DNA of 64,000 nt from Ehretia macrophylla. Its lineage: Eukaryota > Streptophyta > Magnoliopsida > Boraginales > Ehretiaceae. Below are positions 57,694-64,000 of the stretch, one piece after another. The notes beneath the pieces were generated by a model. It was not told where the DNA came from and searched no databases. It was given only the letters and a program-made list of their open reading frames with translations. How positions within the stretch are numbered: position 1 is the first letter of the stretch; each line of letters begins with the position of its first letter. The DNA is taken from NCBI GenBank assembly GCA_037974665.1, contig CM075768.1:4428501-4492500 (forward strand), written 5' to 3'. The position numbers were made by a program, and so were the translations under genes.

Positions 57694-59459
57694 CCCCTCA
57701 AGCAGTGCAAGAATAAGAGCTGTGGTAAGTCTCTTCTTCAATTCCTGAAAACTCGCTTCATATTTGTCATCCCAGTTATACACTATTCTATTTTGAGTTA
57801 CGGAAGTCAATGGCCCAGCAATTTTTGAAAAGTCCTTAACAAAGCTCCAGCTAACTCAAGAAAACTACGAACCTCCGTAACGGTCTCGAGTCTTTTCCAT
57901 GCCATCACTGCCTTTACTTTTGAAGGATCAATCGAAATTCCTTCTTGAGAGATAATATGGCCTAAGAAAGCAACCTGCCTCAACTAGAATTCACACTTGC
58001 TAAATTTGGCAAACAATTTATGCTCTTGCAAAGTCTGCAACACAATTCTCAAGTGCTGCTCATGCTTAGCCTCAGATTTAGAATATACCAGTATATCATC
58101 AATAAAAATTACCACAAACTGGTCTAAATACGGCCGAAACACTCTCTATATCAAATCCATAAAAGCAGCTGGAGCATTTGTCAACCCAAATGGTAACACC
58201 ACAAATTCATAATGGCCATACCTGGTTCTGAAAGCTATTTTAGATACATCCTCCCTTTTAATCCTCAACTGATAATAGCCCTACCTCAAATCAAATTTAG
58301 AATATACCTTGGCACCCTGCAACTGATCAAACAATTCATCAATTAAAGGCAATGGATACTTATTTTTAATAGTCACCTGATTGAGACCCCGGTAATCAAT
58401 GCACAATCGGAGTGTACCATCTTTCTTCTTAACAAATAATATCGGTTCATCCCAAGGGGAAGAACTCGGTTGAATAAACCTTTTCTCAAGTAAGCCCTGC
58501 AACTGAACTTTCAATTCCTGTAATTCAGATGGAGCCATCCTATACGGAGTCCTAGAGATAGGTGTAGTTCCCGGCAATAAGTCAATCACAAATTCTATCT
58601 CTCTATCAGGTGGCAAACCAGGTAATTCTTCAAGAAATACCCTCGGAAACTCTTTCACTATAGGTACTTCATTCAATTTTAGCTTATCCACATGTTGATT
58701 AATCAAATAAGCCAAATATGCATCACAACCCTTACCCAACAGTTTAGTCGCTTTAATAGAAGAAATTATGTGAGTACCTGTGGATTTATGACTACTAACA
58801 ATCTCAATTACAAGTTGATTACGCATTTCTAACTTCACAAATTTTCTTCTACAATACAGATAAGCATAATGTTCACCCAACCAATCTATTCCCAAAATTA
58901 TTTCAAAGTCCTTAAAAGGAAAGATAATCAAATCAATAGGAAGGACTCGACCCTCAATACACAATTCACAAGTTTTACACACAGATTCAGTTAAAAACTT
59001 GGTACCCATAGGTGTGCCTACCTCAATCTTATAAGACAATTTATCAATCTTCAACGTAGAAAATTGTGTGCACATAGGTGTGATAAATGAGTGTGTAGCC
59101 CCGGTATCAAATAAAACTATGACTGATTTGTTATTGAGAAGAAAAGTACCTTCAATTACTGCGGTCGCCTCAGGAAGCTCCTCCTGATCTAAAGCAAATA
59201 CTCGGGTCTGTCCCCGAGGAACTGGTGCTGCAGTTGGTGCCCTGGTCTGAGTGCCCTAACCGGATGTCTGACCCTTGGCATTCTTGAATTTCAAACAATC
59301 CTTGACCCTGTGTTGGTTGCTACCGTATCTTGTGCACCTGTTCAATTTATTCCAGCAATTTTCCTTTGTATGGCCCTGGCACTGACAGAAGCTGCACTGC
59401 TGGTGACGTCTTGCAACAGTGCCTCCCGTAGGAGCTCTGTAAGTAGAGGTAACTGAACT
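57694..59459 (-). pseudogene. Gypsy H gag-pol: zinc knuckles, protease, RT
   Basis: Sense order from 59459 downwards: end of Gag with two CCHC knuckles (CSFCQCQGHTKENC; the second has CTRYGSNQHRVKDC, with a Cys changed to Tyr), protease near 59130-58870 (motif damaged at the DSG; flap ILGIDWLGE kept), RT from about 58700 with [11 protein letters not shown] and FIDDI-like sequence near 58110, and the start of RNase H near 57700. Stops and a short deletion near 57848 break it. The Gag start lies beyond K, outside the window. Confidence 0.9.
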
Positions 59460-61837
59460 TGTCACGCCCTGAACCCAACCTGCGTAAGACTAAGTCCGAG
59501 GGTAACCATTAATTTAATTACCAATCCATACTTAGTCAAATTTTCAACTTATTATTAGTTTCCTCGAAAATTGGGCAGCATAACGGCTGTACCGTGGACA
59601 AAATACTTTTCCTTTTTCCTTCAATCTGCAAACAGAAAAGCCACCATCTAAAATAGTTTTCCTTTTTCCTCAACATCACAATTCAAAACTCCAACATAAT
59701 TCATTCACTCACCAACATGATATAATCAATTAGAAGTTCAATATGAAAATATACATCTGTTACTTGCATTAAGATAAGGTTTTAACAATATCCAGATTAC
59801 CTCCTGATAGCCGACATGTAGCCAAGTACCCAAAAACAAAACCTGTTACGTGAGTCACTTGTATAATGGCTAACTAAGTCATTAAACCAAATTCTTGACC
59901 AATTATAACCAGTGACTATGTTAGTTCACTTATACAAGATCATGATATTAAAACTATTCATATACACAAAATAATATATACATTTAATTGTTCAAGTCAT
60001 CTAAGTCAACAATACACCCAAGAAAGGTATATATCACGCATCGGGCGCTTCCAATCCAGTATGCTGAGGATTATTCTCATAGTATTCTACAAACATCACC
60101 TCATTGCCTGAAAAGATGAACAAAGAGAGTGAGCTTATAACAACACTAAGCTCAGCGAGGGAGGAATCTAGGAAGGGTTTTCGAAAACAATTTTTCTTTT
60201 AAATAAACCTTTTTGTAAATCCGTGGATGCAATGCAAGCAAGATCTGCAGTCAATAAATAGTTTAAGTATACGTATTCAAGTCATATATCACATACGTAG
60301 TAAGAAACAACTTACTCTTTACAAGCGAGTCTGATTTAAGTAATGGTAACTAAGGTATTCGACATCTCATTCCTTATCTCTCCCAAATAGAGTATTTCGG
60401 ACAATACTCGAATCCTACGACCCAATTCTCCAAGGAAATCAAAGTTCCCGAGCGAGAGGGGAATACAAACCATGGTAGACATAAGATCACCGACACCCTG
60501 AGGATGTCCGGTGTAGTATGCAGACTACCATGCCAAGACTAGGTGGTTGCAACCCTTTTTGACACCATTTCAAGTTCAAGTTCACATAATACAAGCATTT
60601 GTAGCAATCAAATAAGCATCGAGTTCAAAACATTCACATAGTTATACATTTATAGCAAACCGGTAATTAATGAGCAACAAGCAATTTAATCCATGTAAAT
60701 GATCACACAAGCGTCCTAACATATCTAGAGGTCATATAATAACATTGCACATTAGTAGAAACTAATAACTTAGCCATTTAATCAAATACACTAAGCATTA
60801 GAACCTAACTAATCCATCTAAGCTAATGCCTAAACCACTGAAATGACCAAAGTTTGGTAAATCCGTTACCTATCTTTCTGAACTCCAAATACTCTATTTT
60901 TAGTATACAATTAAAGCTCTTCGAGTGTAAATAATTCTGGAATCAAGAAAAGCTCAATTCCGATCTAAATTGACAGAGTTATAACCAATTTAATGCATCT
61001 ATGTCTTGACTGTCCAGATTGAACACTATCCTAGGGTTATTTTGAAAATGGAAAATTCAGATACTTAAAACAATGGAATCCGACATTTTGTAACACATGA
61101 AAATTGTTCCTAACTGCCTAATATAGCTACTGTGAAAGTTTTGTTCGATTCCGAGGCCGTTTACTATTTTTAATGCACAAAAGAAAGTTAAGGCAATGAG
61201 TTGTCAGATTCAACAAAAATCTCATAACCTATTGTCTCATGTGTTTTTGAGCATGAAAACATTTTTTTCTCATGATGTGGCCAACTGAAGAAATGTTCCT
61301 CTATGAGTTTCTATATTTTCTGAATTTTCCAGATTTTTATAAAATCATCCAGTCATAAAAATGGGTTAAATTTTCTGGTTGGACAAATCTGTCCAGTAAA
61401 GTCATTTCAAAATTCTTGTATGTTCTTACTTCTAAATCATCAACAACAACTACTATACAACCAAACAACCTCTAGCATCCTAAATAAGAAACAATCAACC
61501 ATATTTACATATCTAGATACAAGCTTCATCATCATGATCATTCAAAAAATTCTAGCAACAAATCTTTGATTCAAACCATCAATAACAAGCTCCAACAACA
61601 TTTCAACCATGGATTTGCAATTATAAATCTATACAAGCCTCATAAAGCCATCAATATGCATTTCTATATCATAAATACTCATTTTGAAAGAACCTTCACC
61701 TTTGGTTTTGGTTGGAAATGCAAGAACTACCTTGATAATGGCTTATGACCACCTAGCAAGCTTGGATTTCAGCTTAGTTGTTGTTCTTCTTCACAAAGTC
61801 TTGCAAGGAAAAAGGTCAAAATACTCTCTAAGCTCCT
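59460..61837 (-). repeat. LTR K, interrupted by L
   Basis: Starts TGTCACGCCCTGAACCC inside H gag (flank GAACT) and is cut at 61837 by L. It is a distinct LTR family but shares landmarks with A: GTACCGTGGAC near the end, the LGRRIR-coding stretch near 60410-60440, and a GGTGGTTGCAACC version of the palindrome near 60541. No interior is visible, so solo LTR or element cannot be decided. Confidence 0.82.
60034..60107 (-). other. Putative LTR exon 2, acidic peptide (K LTR)
   Basis: On the minus strand GCTCAC and a pyrimidine run ending TTTTCAG precede 74 nt, the same length and phase as in A/B, ending in TGA. The peptide begins NEVMFVEYYENNPQ and ends GLEAPDA: acidic, but not alignable to A beyond that. 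The donor upstream (TTCGA then GTATTG) would not be in the matching phase, so K may be partly decayed. Confidence 0.42.
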
Positions 61838-62577
61838 TGTAACGCCACAACTTGACCCCTCCTACGATCAGTCAGGACGCAACGGAATTTTGGCAGTATA
61901 ACGACAGTAACACGGACATCAGGGCTCAAAACCAACCGTTTAGAACATCATACAACCAACTCCACAAACTACCAATCAACTCCACAATCAAGTTAACATC
62001 ATACATAGCAACCATATTATACATTAAGCATTTTTTCAACAATCCACTCATAGTTATACGCCTCCGTTCCAACATCAATCCATAGGCTACATCATACATT
62101 TCCAAAATAGTTTATAAGCCAGTCTAGCAACCTAATCAAGTTCAAAAGAAAGACTACTAAATTAGAAATATACATAAGTCTTATAATTGAGTAAGTTATA
62201 CTATATAACATATTACAACAACTAAGACAAACTCATGGCAACCGACTCCGACATACCAGACTCGTCCACATAAAGCACATTCTTAGCTTCCTGAGGCACG
62301 TACCCGTAATCTTGTTCAATATCACCTGTATGCATGCAATAATTGAGAGTGAGCTTATATTAAACAAGCCCAGTGAGGATTCGAAAAATCTCTTAACAGT
62401 ATTTGCTATACTCCTTGGAAATCATCCTTTGAGGAGTAAACACATAATAAACATCAATAACAATATATGCACAACAATGATAATAACCAATCACTAAGGA
62501 TGCTCTAGTTGGTGTAGCTCCAAACGCCATCATGATCTCAACCATTCTTCTTGTAACTCCCCATTACTCACGCACTC
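61838..62577 (-). repeat. LTR L, left part
   Basis: Minus-strand LTR of the C/E/J type beginning TGTAACGCC on the plus strand, inserted in K (flank CTCCT). It follows the E LTR closely up to CACGCACTC, where an unrelated pol segment starts. Confidence 0.88.
62222..62325 (-). other. Putative LTR exon 2, acidic peptide (L LTR)
   Basis: 104 nt in phase 1 after TACAG. The peptide begins GDIEQDYGYVPQEAKNV and has YVDESG before a slightly extended C-terminus ending in TAG. An ATG three codons before the acceptor is in frame, as in C and E. Confidence 0.48.
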
Positions 62578-63413
62578 CATTTTTGTGGAAACCACAATTG
62601 ACTCGGAAAGAGTTACTTTTTGCCACTACACAAGTCCAATCGACCTTGTTGTCTGAGTTACGAGAGGCTCAACAGAAGGACCAACAGTTTCAGAAGATTA
62701 AAGAAAGCAACACCGATATCAAGTTTCATGATGATGGTGTTTGGAGGTTTAGGAATCGAATTTGTATTCCTAATGAGCCAGAGCTGAAAAAGAAGATTCT
62801 TGAAGAAGCCCATAAATCAAGATACACTATTCACCCCGGTGGAACAAAGATGTACTGGGATTTAAAGCAACACTATTGGTGGAATAACATGAAGAGAGAG
62901 ATTGCAGAGTTTGTGGCACGGTGTTTGACTTGCCAGAGAGTCAAAGCGGAACATCAACGACCAGTAAGTTTACTTCAGCCGTTGGAAATTCCTCAATGGA
63001 ATTGGGAACATATAACTATGGACTTTGTTATGGACCTGCCCAGGTCACAAAAGGGTCATGACACCGTTTGGGTCATAGTGGATAGATTGACTAAGTCAGC
63101 GCACTTCTTACCGGTGAACATGGAGGATAGTCCTGAGAAGTTGGGAGATATGTATGTGGCGGAGATTATAAGATTGCATGGGATGCCTATGAGTATTGTA
63201 TCAGATAGGGATCCTCATTTTACTTCCTGATTTTGGAAGAGATTGCAAGAAGCTTTGGGAACGAAGTTGAGTTTCAGCACGGCTTATCACCCTCAGACTG
63301 ATGGACAATCTGAGATAACTATTCAGATTCTGGAGGATATATTGAGGGCGTGTGTTTTAGACTTCGGGAAAGGTTGGGAGAAATATCTGTCTTTGGCGGA
63401 GTTCGCTTATAAT
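62578..63413 (+). pseudogene. Integrase fragment of another gypsy inside LTR L
   Basis: 836 bp in sense opposite to the LTR, without LTR ends or a TSD. The frame runs from the RNase H-integrase linker (LLSELREAQQKDQQ) through the H-H-C-C finger ([16 protein letters not shown]) and the integrase core (TMDFVMDLPRS, SDRDPHF, TDGQSE) to LAEFAYN, with one stop at 63228-63230. It is a Tekay-like subfamily distinct from A, H and I. It replaces about 30 bp of LTR (the GAGGTACCTC region of E), with two or three bases shared at each junction, which suggests break repair or template switching. Confidence 0.85.
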
Positions 63414-64000
63414 GGCACCTTCGCCCATGCGAGCTGGAGGTAGTCTATGATAGTCATGTCGTTATCAACCCGACAGCCCAACGCTGCCCGAGAGGTGGCA
63501 CACACATACCAAGACTCATGACAATAATAATAATCAATCATATCTCAGGAGGACAACATATCAAGATGACTATCTCCCGGCTCATCAATAATCAATAATC
63601 AATTAATAACATTTCAACAACATATCATCAATTAAACAATTAACAACTCAATAACTAAGTTAGATGTTTAAGGACTAGTTTGAAAATTCTTATATAATTC
63701 ATGGATTAAATAAGTAGGAGTAGTATTTTACGTTACTCATTCATCTCTTCACCCCTTTATTAATCTTTTATTTGTGGGGTCAATATCCAATTTAACATCG
63801 GGATTATTACCCCGTTGGTCCTATATCTTTAACAGTTTTGTTAAGTAAGCCATCCAACTTAACATGCATTAATCCACTCAACCAAACCCGACTCCAACCA
63901 ACAACAACCCATAATTCACCGACTCAAACACTACCCAAACAACTAAAGACATTATCTCAACATTTAAAGAAAGACAACCCAAACTTCTAAAAGTCATAAC
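63414..64000 (-). repeat. LTR L, right part, to window end
   Basis: Resumes the E-like LTR order (GCGAGCTGG, CCCGACAGCCC, GCCCGAGAGGTGGC). It is interrupted by a short insertion at about 63667-63844 and runs out of the window. Confidence 0.85.
63667..63844. other. ~178-bp unclassified insertion in LTR L
   Basis: Absent from the matching place in the C, E and J LTRs. TTAA occurs at both edges (TTTAA at 63667, GTTAA at 63840), but I see no convincing terminal inverted repeat and no coding. It could be a small non-autonomous transposon or a remnant of one. Confidence 0.45.

Noticed and set aside
1-64000. Host genes, tRNA or rRNA genes, bacterial-type operons, CRISPR arrays
   Set aside because: Nothing outside retrotransposon sequence was found; every stretch of some length could be assigned to an LTR, an interior or an insertion.

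Overview
The window looks like heterochromatic DNA from a plant with a repeat-rich nuclear genome, probably a eudicot, though the species cannot be told from it. It is AT-rich and almost every base belongs to an LTR retrotransposon. I see no host protein gene, tRNA, rRNA or CRISPR array. Most elements are Ty3/gypsy chromoviruses of the Tekay/Del type. Their signs are long LTRs (about 2.4-2.55 kb, one family 1.19 kb) beginning TGTGA and ending in ACA, a primer-binding site matching initiator-Met tRNA (TGGTATCAGAGC), one gag-pol frame ending in a chromodomain, and a polypurine tract (PPT) abutting the 3' LTR. One decayed Ty1/copia element is also present.

The layout is a deep nest, read from junctions and 5-bp target-site duplications (TSDs). 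The outermost readable layer is H, a decayed minus-strand gypsy element in four blocks from 46237 to 59459. H holds a copia element (visible 42895-46236), element I (46752-54143, TSD ACAGC), solo LTR J (55138-57688, TSD TCAGT) and LTR K (59460-61837), which is cut by LTR L (61838-64000). The copia element holds C (3' end 40284-42894). C holds LTR G (18799-19020 and 39088-40283). G holds A (19021-39082, TSD GTAGA), which holds the inverted, apparently intact B (23569-33593, TSD GGTTG). G also holds LTR F (18356-18798), F holds D (1-18355, minus strand), and D holds the E array (3726-16725, TSD GGATG). The E array is three LTRs and two non-coding interiors in tandem inside one TSD. B is the youngest-looking complete copy, with an open gag-pol of 1582 codons from its ATG. 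A is the same family, broken by B and two stop codons. D and E have no coding capacity and would depend on proteins from autonomous relatives (A/B-like for D, C-like for E).

Three observations go beyond ordinary annotation. (1) The LTRs carry what looks like a small split gene. A TATA box is followed by a short first exon ending in a GT donor, then an intron of about 278 nt with a branch-point-like GCTCAY and a CAG acceptor, then a second exon encoding an acidic peptide of 23-34 codons. Exon 2 is open, in the same phase and has a length of 2 modulo 3 in seven diverged LTR types or copies. (2) An 18-nt inverted repeat sits at a fixed place just upstream of the PPT in coding elements and in the non-coding D and E, with one compensating base-pair change in C. 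(3) The E array has LTRs far more alike than its two interiors, as if two different cDNAs had recombined before integration. All comparisons were made by eye; no alignment or database search was run.
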